Shown: positions 7,215-14,790 of the stretch, piece after piece
How the letters are laid out: each line of letters begins with the position of its first letter
Numbering within the stretch: the first letter of the stretch is position 1
DNA from: an uncultured Lachnoclostridium sp.
GTDB taxonomy: Bacteria; Bacillota; Clostridia; Lachnospirales; Lachnospiraceae
Length of the DNA: 54,897 nt
Reading direction: 5' to 3'
NCBI GenBank assembly: GCA_946415315.1
Contig: CAMKRZ010000022.1
Coordinates: forward strand, 1-54,897
The notes under the pieces: model-generated
The model's database searches: none
What the model saw: the letters and a program-made list of their open reading frames with translations, nothing else
What the model was told of the DNA's origin: nothing
Translations under genes and position numbers: made by a program

Positions 7215-8495
7215 TCAACTCAAAACATTACTCAAAATCCGCTCCGCGATCTCCTCCGCCGTCGCTTCCCCCGCAACGGAAACGTCGCAGGTCGCGCAGT
7301 AGATCGGATACCGCTCACGATACCTCGCCTCCAGCGCTTCCCGATCGGTCGAGAGCGGTCTGCCGGGAGCCACCGCGATCGATTCGATCGGCCGGTCAAT
7401 GAAGAAAATGCAGCCGTTGCTCCTGAGATTGGCTACATTTTCCGGACGAAGGATCGCACCGCCGCCCGTCGCGATGACCTTGCCGCCCTGCGCGGACAGG
7501 TCGCGGATGACCTCCGCCTCCAGATTGCGGAACGCCTTCTCTCCCTGCGTGGCGAAGATCGTCGGGATATCGCACCCGCTCCTCCGGACAATCTCCTCGT
7601 CACAGTCGACGAACTCTCGTCCAAGCCGCGCCGCCACCAGCTTCCCGACGGTCGTCTTGCCGACGCCGGGCATGCCCGTGAGCACGACGGATTGCTTCTC
7701 GCCGCTGATCGTTCGGAAAATGCGCTCCGTCGCCGCCGTGATCTCCACCTCCGACCCGCTTCCGATGCCGCTGTAATCGCCCTCGTCGCAGACCGCGAGG
7801 AACTTCGCTGCTGCCAGCACCGCCTGCGCGACGAGCATGTACAGCCCGCCCGATGCAGGGATGCCGCGCTCCTGCGCCGCCATCACAAGACGGGTTCGAA
7901 GCGGATTGTAGATCGCGTCCGCGACGCCCGAAAGCTTCGGAAAAATCGCGAGATCCACCGGACTCGCGTCCCCGTTCGGGTACATCCCGACCGGCGTCGT
8001 GTTGATGATCACATCCGCGTCCGAGTGCTCCGCATAGGCTTCCTCGTATGTGATACAATCGTCTCGTTTTGCGCGGGATACACGGTTTACCGACACTGCT
8101 CCGAGCGACTTAGCAACCGCACGAGCCGTCTTGGACGTCCCCCCGGAGCCGAGGATCAGCACCTTTTTACCGGCGACCTCAATTCCGATTTTCCGAAGAA
8201 GTGCGACCATGCCGCCGAAGTCCGTGTTGTCTCCGATCAGGCGTCCGCCGTCGTTGACGATCGTGTTGACGGCCCCGATCGCACGCGCCCGCTCGCTCAC
8301 CTCGTCGAGGTAAGGGATCACGGTCTCCTTGTACGGGATCGTCACATTGATCCCGCGGAATTCACGCGCCTTGAGGAAGTCCCCGACCTCCTCCGGCAGC
8401 AGTTCCTTCAGCTCATACGCCGGAGCGCCGAGCTGCTCATGTATATCTTTCGAGAAGCTGTGTCCGAGCTTCCCTCCGATCAGTCCGAATTCCAT
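7215..8495 (-). CDS. aroE-aroK: Bifunctional shikimate dehydrogenase / shikimate kinase fusion
   Basis: The 426-residue fusion joins two consecutive pathway enzymes. Residues 1 to about 245 are shikimate dehydrogenase: GKLGHSFS at the substrate site, Lys56 of IPYKETV and GDNTD near 89-93 for catalysis, and the NADP loop LGSGGTSKT at 115-123. After a short linker, residues 265-426 are shikimate kinase with P-loop GMPGVGKTT at 274-282, DCDEEI, and ATGGGAI. It thus reduces 3-dehydroshikimate and phosphorylates the product. The kinase half is about 160 residues, normal for AroK, so both halves look complete. The SD GGGAG is 6 bases before the ATG. No separate aroE or aroK is present in the operon. 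Confidence 0.93.
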   Translation of the reverse strand: MEFGLIGGKLGHSFSKDIHEQLGAPAYELKELLPEEVGDFLKAREFRGINVTIPYKETVIPYLDEVSERARAIGAVNTIVNDGGRLIGDNTDFGGMVALLRKIGIEVAGKKVLILGSGGTSKTARAVAKSLGAVSVNRVSRAKRDDCITYEEAYAEHSDADVIINTTPVGMYPNGDASPVDLAIFPKLSGVADAIYNPLRTRLVMAAQERGIPASGGLYMLVAQAVLAAAKFLAVCDEGDYSGIGSGSEVEITAATERIFRTISGEKQSVVLTGMPGVGKTTVGKLVAARLGREFVDCDEEIVRRSGCDIPTIFATQGEKAFRNLEAEVIRDLSAQGGKVIATGGGAILRPENVANLRSNGCIFFIDRPIESIAVAPGRPLSTDREALEARYRERYPIYCATCDVSVAGEATAEEIAERILSNVLS

Positions 8496-8516
8496 AATTC
8501 ACTCCCGGATAATGTC

Positions 8517-9602
8517 TCACAGCTTTCCTTCCCCCGCCAGCAGATCCGCGATCACGATCGCCGTCATCGCATCCACTACCGCGCGCACACGGTGCACGAT
8601 GCACGGGTCATGGCGTCCCTTCGCGGCCAGCGTCGCGTCCTTCATCTCGCGGAAGTTGATCGTGTCCTGTTCCTTGCCGATCGTCGGCGTCGGCCGCACC
8701 GCGCAGCGGAACGTAACCGGCATCCCGTTCGTAAGTCCTCCGTTGATCCCGCCTGCGTTGTTCGACGTCGTCACCACGCGCCCTCCGTCCATGCGGAACG
8801 GATCGTTAGCCACACTGCCGCGCATTTTCGCAAGCCCGAAGCCCGCGCCGAACTCGATGCCCTTGATCCCCGGGATCGCGAACATCGCGTGTGCCAGGAG
8901 CCCCTCGACACTGTCGAAAAATGGTTCCCCTACCCCGACAGGCAGCCCTGTCACCGCCGTCTCCAGGATACCCCCGACACTGTCCGCGTCCGCCTTAGCC
9001 GCGAGGATCTCCTCGCGCATCGCCTCGCCGGCCGCCTCATCCAGCGCCGCAAAATCAAGCGTGTACAGTGTTTCCAGATCCTTCGTCAACTCCGCTCCCG
9101 CACCGAACGCGCGGTCCTTCACGCCCGCGATCTCCGCGATGTGGGTTCCGATACGGATACCCTTTGCCTGCAGCGTGGGCAGAAGCACAGCTCCCGCCGC
9201 CACGACCGCTGCCGTGATGCGGCCGCTGAAATGACCGCCTCCGCGAACGTCATTTTCCCCGTGATACTTCACATAAGCCGCATAATCCGCGTGGGACGGG
9301 CGGGCCAGCGACGCCATTTCACTGTAGTCGCCGGAGCGCGTATTCTGGTTCGGGATCGAGATGCGCACCGTGTCGCCGGTCGTGTACCCCTCGCTTACGC
9401 CGCTCCCGATCACGTACGGGTCCGTCTCGACGCGCGCCGTAGAGATCGCACCGCTCGGACGCCGCATCGTAAGGCAGCGGTCGATCACCGCCGTGTCGAC
9501 ACGCAATCCGGCAGGAAGACCCTCGATGACGCACCCGATCTCCGGTCCGTGGCTCTCGCCGTAGATCGTAACCTTGATCGTATTTCCGAATGTATCACTC
9601 AT
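8517..9602 (-). CDS. aroC: Chorismate synthase
   Basis: The 361-residue enzyme makes chorismate from EPSP using reduced flavin. Signatures are GESHGPEIGCVIEGLPAG near the N terminus, RPSHADYAAYVKY, GGGHFSGRITA, and the C-terminal SNNAGGINGG and AKGRHDPCIV blocks. Length is that of the bifunctional-independent bacterial AroC. AAAGGG precedes the ATG by 7 bases. It is followed at 21 bases by aroEK. Confidence 0.95.
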   Translation of the reverse strand: MSDTFGNTIKVTIYGESHGPEIGCVIEGLPAGLRVDTAVIDRCLTMRRPSGAISTARVETDPYVIGSGVSEGYTTGDTVRISIPNQNTRSGDYSEMASLARPSHADYAAYVKYHGENDVRGGGHFSGRITAAVVAAGAVLLPTLQAKGIRIGTHIAEIAGVKDRAFGAGAELTKDLETLYTLDFAALDEAAGEAMREEILAAKADADSVGGILETAVTGLPVGVGEPFFDSVEGLLAHAMFAIPGIKGIEFGAGFGLAKMRGSVANDPFRMDGGRVVTTSNNAGGINGGLTNGMPVTFRCAVRPTPTIGKEQDTINFREMKDATLAAKGRHDPCIVHRVRAVVDAMTAIVIADLLAGEGKL

Positions 9603-9632
9603 TCCGTATCCCTTTCTGTACCGCCAACGGCA

Positions 9633-10661
9633 TCACTGCTTCACAACCGTCAAAATCCGTCTCCGAAGCTGATCCGGTTCCATCCGGTAAAACTCAAAAC
9701 GTCCCGGCCATCCGCAGATAACCGTCATGATGGCGCTGCCCTCCGCTTTCTTGTCATGCGCACACAGCGCAAGCACTTCGTCCGGGTCACACGATGCCTC
9801 GTGCGGCAGCCCGAGCTTGTCTAGCACCGACAGCAGGCGCGGCCGGATCCGGTCTGCGCACAGTGCGACCATGCCGATCGCAACGCACTCTCCGTGGAGC
9901 AACTCCCCTCCGCATGCGAGCTCGATCCCGTGCCCGATCGTGTGACCGAAATTGAGCACGCGGCGCAACCCGCTCTCGCGCTCATCCTTCTCGACAACAT
10001 CTTTCTTGATCCGGATCGCGCGCTCGCAGATCACATCGAGGCTCTCGAACGGATCCTCATTTTCAAACAACTCAAACAGATTTTCGTCGCAGGTCAACGA
10101 CATCTTCAACGCCTCCGCAAGGCCGTTGGCCACCTGACGCTTCGGGAGCGTCGCAAGCGTGTCATGGTCGATGATGACCATTTTCGGCGGGTAAAATGCC
10201 CCCACGACGTTCTTCACACCCGCAAAATCGATCGCCGTCTTGCCTCCGACCGACGAGTCCACCTGGGACAGCACGGTCGTCGGGATATTGATCCAGTTGA
10301 TGCCGCGCATGTACAAAGCCGCCGCGAGGCCTGTCATATCACCGACTACCCCGCCGCCGACCGCGATCACACGGTCCTTGCGCGTCGCACAGAGCTCCAC
10401 AAGCTTCCGAAGGATCATCGTGAGTGAATCCATCGTCTTGTTCTCCTCGCCCTGCGGGAGCGTCAGGATCTCCGCCCTGCCGTTCGCCCTGCATGCCGCA
10501 GCCACAGTCTCCGCGTACTGCGCGGGAACACCGTCATCCGTCACGATCAGGGAGAGCTTGCCCGCGCCGCTCTCACCGATCAGTTCGCTGACCTTCGCGA
10601 GCGCGCCGCGCTCCATTATGATGTCGTACCCGCCGTCGCGGGTTTTCACCGGGATGATCAT
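9633..10661 (-). CDS. aroB: 3-dehydroquinate synthase
   Basis: The protein has the AroB fold signatures: GGGVVGDMTGLAAALYMRG (NAD and metal region), PTTVLSQVDSSVGGKTAID, and the metal ligands GHTIGHGIE. It cyclises DAHP to 3-dehydroquinate. I placed the start at the ATG at 10661 (342 residues) because GAGGAG lies 8 bases upstream. A GTG two codons earlier is possible but sits too close to that SD. The 3-dehydroquinate dehydratase (aroD or aroQ) is the only missing enzyme of the common pathway in this operon. Confidence 0.93.
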   Translation of the reverse strand: MIIPVKTRDGGYDIIMERGALAKVSELIGESGAGKLSLIVTDDGVPAQYAETVAAACRANGRAEILTLPQGEENKTMDSLTMILRKLVELCATRKDRVIAVGGGVVGDMTGLAAALYMRGINWINIPTTVLSQVDSSVGGKTAIDFAGVKNVVGAFYPPKMVIIDHDTLATLPKRQVANGLAEALKMSLTCDENLFELFENEDPFESLDVICERAIRIKKDVVEKDERESGLRRVLNFGHTIGHGIELACGGELLHGECVAIGMVALCADRIRPRLLSVLDKLGLPHEASCDPDEVLALCAHDKKAEGSAIMTVICGWPGRFEFYRMEPDQLRRRILTVVKQ

Positions 10662-10741
10662 CGTCACATCTCCTCGCTGCGCCTCATTTTCCGGCGCTGT
10701 TTCTCCGGACCGGCCTCACACCTTCGTCCGCTCTGCCGAAA

Positions 10742-11830
10742 TTACAATCGAATCTCTCTCTCGTAGCTGCCGAGCACTTTCAGATCGTTGCAGCATTCGC
10801 GAAGCGCGTTGAGCATCTGCTGTCCGGCCTCGCTCGCCACGTTGCCCTCGCTCTCCGCATAGAAGTAGTACTCCCACGCGAGATCCTTCCGCGGGCGGCT
10901 CTTCAGTGCCAGCAGGTTGAACCCGTACTCGCCGATGACATTGATCGCGCGACCGAGTGATCCTGCGGTATTTTTCACGGAAAATAACATCAGGAAGCGG
11001 CTGTCGTCCTCCCCTGGCTCGCGCTTCTCGCGCGTAAACACGGCAAATCGCGTCGTGTTGTTGCTGCTGTCGTTGATGTGGCTCTCGAGAACCTTCAGCC
11101 CGAACCGTTCCGCGGCCTCGCTGCTGCCGATTGCTACAAGATCGTGCCTTCCGGCCTCCGAGACCATTTTCGCGGCGACCGCCGTGTTGACGGCCTCCGT
11201 CGTTACAAAGCCGTGTCTCTCAAGGTAGTTCGCGCACTGTCCGAGCGCCTGCTCGTGGCTCACAACCGTCTTCACCTCGTCCATCGTCGTTCCCTTGACG
11301 GCGAGGAGGTTGTGAACGATCTCAACCTCATAGACGCCGGAGACGTATAATTTTCCGAAGTATGCGAGATCCAGAACACGGCCTACATCGCCGTTAAGGC
11401 TGTTCTCGATCGGCAGCACGGCGCAGTCGCAGGTGCCGTCCTCCACCGACCTGTAGGCCGCCGCAAAATCAGGGCACGCAACCGCAGTCGAGTCGGGGAA
11501 GATCTTCTCCGCGGCGATATTGGCAAATGCACCCTCAACGCCGCTGTATGCCACCCGAAGCCCGTCCATCAGGCGGTGCTGATAGCTCTTCGAGATTCCG
11601 ATGGTCTCGCGCAGGAAACTCACGTAGAAAGGCCGCAGCGACTCATCCCCGATGAGCCCGGCCTCCTCGCGCAGGATCTCCTCCTCGCGGGAGCGGTCCG
11701 TGATCGGCAGCCCGTGTGCCCGCTTGTACGCCGCGATCGTGCGCACCGCCGCCATCCGCTTCTCGAACACCTTCGCCAACTCGCGGTCCGCCTCGCTGAT
11801 TATCGCTCTTGCCTGTTCCAATTCCGTCAT
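10742..11830 (-). CDS. pheA: Bifunctional chorismate mutase / prephenate dehydratase (P-protein)
   Basis: Residues 1 to about 85 form an AroQ-type chorismate mutase helical domain (ISEADRELAKVFEKRMAAV). About 95-270 form the prephenate dehydratase with VAYSGVEGAFANIAA, LPIENSLNGDV and the catalytic NNTTRF. About 285-355 form an ACT regulatory domain (GSLGRAINVIGEYGFNL, then LKSRP) for phenylalanine feedback. The ATG at 11830 (362 residues) has GGAGAGG 8 bases upstream; a GTG at 11839 overlaps that SD and is rejected. It is the first structural gene of the operon, directly downstream of a Phe/Tyr-codon attenuator. Confidence 0.94.
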   Translation of the reverse strand: MTELEQARAIISEADRELAKVFEKRMAAVRTIAAYKRAHGLPITDRSREEEILREEAGLIGDESLRPFYVSFLRETIGISKSYQHRLMDGLRVAYSGVEGAFANIAAEKIFPDSTAVACPDFAAAYRSVEDGTCDCAVLPIENSLNGDVGRVLDLAYFGKLYVSGVYEVEIVHNLLAVKGTTMDEVKTVVSHEQALGQCANYLERHGFVTTEAVNTAVAAKMVSEAGRHDLVAIGSSEAAERFGLKVLESHINDSSNNTTRFAVFTREKREPGEDDSRFLMLFSVKNTAGSLGRAINVIGEYGFNLLALKSRPRKDLAWEYYFYAESEGNVASEAGQQMLNALRECCNDLKVLGSYEREIRL

Positions 11831-11935
11831 GAAATCCACCTCTCCGCAGCGCTTTGCCGCGTTTCGTCTCCCTTCGTCGCAACTCTCAGAACCGCTCCTT
11901 TCGTCGCGCTTCTGTGGTTTGGAAATTCTTCCGTA

Positions 11936-11987
11936 GAAAAAGTAAAAATCCGCAAAATCCCGAAATTGAACATCGGAACACGCGGAT
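11936..11987 (-). terminator. Attenuator terminator of the aromatic operon leader
   Basis: Read on the minus strand, ATCCGC (11987-11982) pairs with GCGGAT (11953-11948), and TTCCGA pairs with TCGGGA inside it. The stem is followed by TTTTTACTTTTTC. This is an intrinsic terminator located after the leader peptide and before pheA, so read-through must be regulated. The U-tract side includes one CGNAAAAT octamer (11951-11958). Confidence 0.82.
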
Positions 11988-11989
11988 CA

Positions 11990-12038
11990 GGACTGCTTAT
12001 TTGCTTGAATCACTCTTCACGAAGCAAACCGGCAGTCC
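11990..12038 (-). promoter_or_regulatory. Pause / 1:2 hairpin of the aromatic attenuator
   Basis: On the minus strand GGACTGC (12038-12032), inside the leader peptide gene, pairs with GCAGTCC (11996-11990). TTTGCTT then pairs with AAGCAAA within it, giving a 14-bp interrupted stem that spans the leader peptide stop codon. In classical attenuators this 1:2 structure forms when the ribosome is absent or released and leaves the terminator free to form. A ribosome stalled on the Phe/Tyr codons would sit upstream of it. I did not find the antiterminator pairing by eye. Confidence 0.7.
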
Positions 12039-12076
12039 ATGCAAAAATAATAAAAGTAAAAGCTTCTCATAAACAT
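12017..12076 (-). CDS. Aromatic operon leader peptide (Phe/Tyr attenuator)
   Basis: A 19-codon reading frame encodes MFMRSFYFYYFCMDCRFAS, with five Phe and three Tyr residues including the uninterrupted block FYFYYF. Its ATG at 12076 has the SD AAAGGAG 9 bases upstream, and it ends with TGA at 12019-12017. It begins about 50 bases after the operon promoter and is followed by a pause hairpin and an intrinsic terminator before pheA. Scarcity of charged tRNA-Phe or tRNA-Tyr should stall the ribosome in the block and prevent termination. It is analogous in role to PheL of enteric bacteria but I see no sequence relation. Confidence 0.88.
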   Translation of the reverse strand: MFMRSFYFYYFCMDCRFAS

Positions 12077-12135
12077 GCCTTTTTGCTCCTTTCGTCATTG
12101 TTCGCGCCGCGGGGGCGCAATGTTACCTGCGTCAC

Positions 12136-12164
12136 ATAATACCCCCGCGCGCCTGACTTGTCAA
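12136..12164 (-). promoter_or_regulatory. Promoter of the aromatic amino acid operon
   Basis: On the minus strand TTGACA (12164-12159) and TATTAT (12141-12136) are separated by 17 bases, a near-perfect vegetative promoter. Transcription should start near 12128, giving a leader of about 300 nt before pheA. The promoter is itself strong, so regulation probably lies in the leader. The 11840-12212 gap is fully accounted for by this promoter, the leader peptide and the two hairpins. Confidence 0.85.
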
Positions 12165-12212
12165 GAAAAAACGCACCGCACCCTGTATTTTCCGCATTCG
12201 CGCGGTTCATCC

Positions 12213-13271
12213 CTAGTATCCCTGGTAATAAGACTCCCAGCACATTTCCTCGTCGAGATAAAACTTTGCGCCCTCCTTCTCCTGTTCCTCCGTGAGCGAA
12301 GCAGGGACATACTTGAACGTCATCAACGTAGTCGCATCTTCCTTCGAGATGAGATTCCCTTTCTCGTCATATTCATAAGTATTATTGTCATACTCCGTGG
12401 GCGTGTTCTCGAATTCAAGCGTACTTTTGATTTTGCCATCTTCATAAGCGATTTGCTTTACTACTCGCCCTTCACTGTCGTAATAGTATTCCTGTTCTTT
12501 ATTTTCATTGCCCTCCCAGTCGTATTTCACCTCAATCCTGCTCCCGTCGTCGAAGTACTGAAACTCATAGATCAGATTGCCGTCAGAATCAAGATGCCGG
12601 ACAACCCGCCCCTTCTCGTCGCACTCACTCCTGTAGTATTTGTCATTGACATACGCGTTTCCGGATTCGTCCCACTCCGTCAACACCCAATTTATGTAAT
12701 GACCGTATACGTCGTATTCAATCTCTTCTCGGGCTCTGTCTCTTCCTGATAACCAATACGCGTGCAACAGCGTCTTCCGCCCGTTCTCATCATACAGGAC
12801 GGTTTTCGTAACCACCTTCTGCCCCGGTTTATCAGGATTCTCCTCCATCATCTCCGACTTGCGTAAATGACCCGAAGAGTCATAGGTATTCGTTTGCGTC
12901 TGACCTTCGTAGATTCCCGACAGAGTGACCAATGTATACGGTTCACCGTTCACGTACGGATAAGAGAACTCATACACCATCTGTTCCCATTCATCATCCG
13001 TATACCAAACCTTATACCTGCGCGTAGCTTTGGACCATCTTCCGAACTCATCGTATTCGAACGATACCGTCTCTTTTACTTCGTTATTGCTCTTATCCCG
13101 GGTGCAGATTTCACTCAACAGATATTTTTCCGAAGCCTCCTCTTTCTGTGCACTATCCGGCTTTTTCTCCGTATCTTTATTCGAACGAAGCACAATGATC
13201 AGCAAAAAAGCCAACAACAACGCGACACATACGCCGATTAACCAAAAGACTATCTTTCTCTCTCGTTCCAC
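12213..13271 (-). CDS. Membrane-anchored YD-repeat protein
   Basis: The protein has one N-terminal transmembrane helix (WLIGVCVALLLAFLLIIVL), a short charged linker, then about seven YD-type repeats (YDEFGRW, YDSSGHL, YDENGRK, YDVYGHY, CDEKGRV, YDSEGRV, YDEKGNL) in an extracytoplasmic domain. Such motifs occur in RHS/YD proteins and in small clostridial surface proteins; the function is unknown. I prefer the GTG at 13271 (352 residues) because AGGAGGAGG lies 8 bases upstream; an ATG at 13301 lacks that support. It is distantly similar in style to the three lipoproteins at 28.8-33.9 kb. It contains no CGNAAAAT motif, unlike its neighbours. Confidence 0.75.
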   Translation of the reverse strand: MERERKIVFWLIGVCVALLLAFLLIIVLRSNKDTEKKPDSAQKEEASEKYLLSEICTRDKSNNEVKETVSFEYDEFGRWSKATRRYKVWYTDDEWEQMVYEFSYPYVNGEPYTLVTLSGIYEGQTQTNTYDSSGHLRKSEMMEENPDKPGQKVVTKTVLYDENGRKTLLHAYWLSGRDRAREEIEYDVYGHYINWVLTEWDESGNAYVNDKYYRSECDEKGRVVRHLDSDGNLIYEFQYFDDGSRIEVKYDWEGNENKEQEYYYDSEGRVVKQIAYEDGKIKSTLEFENTPTEYDNNTYEYDEKGNLISKEDATTLMTFKYVPASLTEEQEKEGAKFYLDEEMCWESYYQGY

Positions 13272-13300
13272 GTAAACACCTCCTCCTGCGTTCCCGCACA

Positions 13301-13369
13301 CCCGTGTATTCTGTTGGCGCCCGCTTTCGAAAGCATGCTTTCGACGCGGTTGCCCCCAGAATACACGGG
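13301..13369. repeat. Long palindromic element between MATE and YD-repeat genes
   Basis: CCCGTGTATTCTG at 13301-13313 is perfectly complementary to 13357-13369. The interior contains the 16-bp palindrome CGAAAGCATGCTTTCG. The order GCATGC followed by CGGTTGCC inside an outer stem resembles the conserved parts of the two larger elements near dnaA, so this may be a shortened relative. There is no T-run, so it is not a classical terminator. Confidence 0.6.
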
Positions 13370-13383
13370 GATCGGGAGCCTTG

Positions 13384-14766
13384 TTACTCTTCCTTAACCA
13401 GGTTTTGCACCCATACGCCCTTCTTTACGAGCACAAAACCGATCGCGCACTTGATCAGATCAAGCGACTGCATGCACAGGTACAGATACACCACCGGAAT
13501 GCCCGTGTACTTGCTCAGCACGAACGCCACCGGCACGCAGACGCACCACAGGAACACGCTGTCGAACAAAAACGTGATGAACGTCTTGCCGCCCGTTCGC
13601 AGCGTAAAATAAGTCGCGTGCATGAAGGCGTAGATCGGCATGCACGCCGAACCGACGCGGATAAACCCGGTCGCCAGCGACTTCACCGAATCCGAGGTAT
13701 CGTACAACATCGGAAACAGCGGCGCAAGCGTGAACAGGATGGCGCCAAGCATCGCGCTGGATATCACGGAAAATGCGATCAGCTTCGTGTCGGTATCCCT
13801 CGCCTCCTCGAGTTCTCCGGCCCCGAGAAGCTGGCCGACCATGATGGCAACCGCGCTTCCCATCGCAATAAACACAACATTGAACAGATTCGTGATGGTC
13901 GATGAAATATTCAGACCCGCCACGGCATCCAAACCGCGGGACGAATACCGCTGGTTCAACACCGCCATACCAACCGACCACAGGATCTCGTTGGTCATCA
14001 ACGGAAGACCCTTGACGGAAATTTTCCCGGTGAGCGCGAGCGGAATCCGCAGACTTCGGTACAATCCCCTCGCAAACTTCATGCGCAGCGTATTCCAATG
14101 CGTCCAGAACATAACGATCCCCGCCTGCACAAACCGGCTGATCACCGTTGCAATAGCGGCACCGACAACGCCCAGTCTGGGAGCACCGAATTTTCCGAAA
14201 ATGAGCACATAATTGAGGCAGAGGTTCACGCCGACGGCAACCAGGCCCGCCACCATGGGAACCCGCGTCTCCCCGCACTCGCGGAGAGTGCTCGCGTAAA
14301 CTTCCTCGATCGCAAAAGGGATCATGCCGATCAGCATGATCGCGAGATAGTCCTTGCCGAACTGAAGCACCCGCTCCGGAGACTGGTCCGAATCGATATC
14401 GCTGAGGTAGAGATTCAGCAGTGGCTCGTTATAAAACACCAGCACCGCGATACCGACTGCGATAATTATCAGGCTGATAAATAATTTGAATCGGAACGTG
14501 TGGCGCACGCCCTCGTGGTCGCCCTTGCCATAGAACTGCGCCGCATAGATCCCGGGTCCGGCCATTGCCCCGAACAGCGCCAGGTACAGCACAAACAGGA
14601 GCTGATTCACAATGCCGACACCCGACATTTGCTCGGTCCCGACGCGCCCGATCATGATGTTATCTAGGAGGCTCACAAAATTCGAAATGCCGTTCTGGAT
14701 CATGATCGGTACCGCAACCGTCAGCACTTTCCTGTAGAAATTTCTGTCACCGATAAATCTGGACAT
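13384..14766 (-). CDS. MATE-family efflux transporter
   Basis: The 460-residue inner-membrane protein has about twelve hydrophobic segments and the two-fold MATE architecture: PIMIQNGISNFVSLLDNIMIGRVG in the first helices, QFYGKGDHEGVR after helix 3, and MGSAVAIMVGQLLGAGELEEARD at the equivalent position of the second half. MATE proteins export cationic drugs or metabolites with Na+ or H+. The start ATG at 14766 has AAGGTG upstream; a GTG three codons earlier overlaps that site. It lies 24 bases from the beta-propeller lipoprotein gene upstream. The substrate is not evident. Confidence 0.88.
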   Translation of the reverse strand: MSRFIGDRNFYRKVLTVAVPIMIQNGISNFVSLLDNIMIGRVGTEQMSGVGIVNQLLFVLYLALFGAMAGPGIYAAQFYGKGDHEGVRHTFRFKLFISLIIIAVGIAVLVFYNEPLLNLYLSDIDSDQSPERVLQFGKDYLAIMLIGMIPFAIEEVYASTLRECGETRVPMVAGLVAVGVNLCLNYVLIFGKFGAPRLGVVGAAIATVISRFVQAGIVMFWTHWNTLRMKFARGLYRSLRIPLALTGKISVKGLPLMTNEILWSVGMAVLNQRYSSRGLDAVAGLNISSTITNLFNVVFIAMGSAVAIMVGQLLGAGELEEARDTDTKLIAFSVISSAMLGAILFTLAPLFPMLYDTSDSVKSLATGFIRVGSACMPIYAFMHATYFTLRTGGKTFITFLFDSVFLWCVCVPVAFVLSKYTGIPVVYLYLCMQSLDLIKCAIGFVLVKKGVWVQNLVKEE

Positions 14767-14790
14767 GCAAAACACCTTGAATATATAAAA

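Noticed and set aside
6927-9824. Very long open frame on the plus strand, antisense to the aromatic operon
   Set aside because: Its translation is Arg/Ala/His-rich with no domain or repeats, it overlaps well-defined aro genes and has no ribosome site. High GC of the sense genes makes antisense frames open.
11831-12130. T-box or TRAP-controlled leader for the aromatic operon
   Set aside because: I found no T-box sequence (AGGGTGG with UGGN) or NAG-triplet repeat; a Phe/Tyr leader peptide with pause and terminator hairpins explains the leader.
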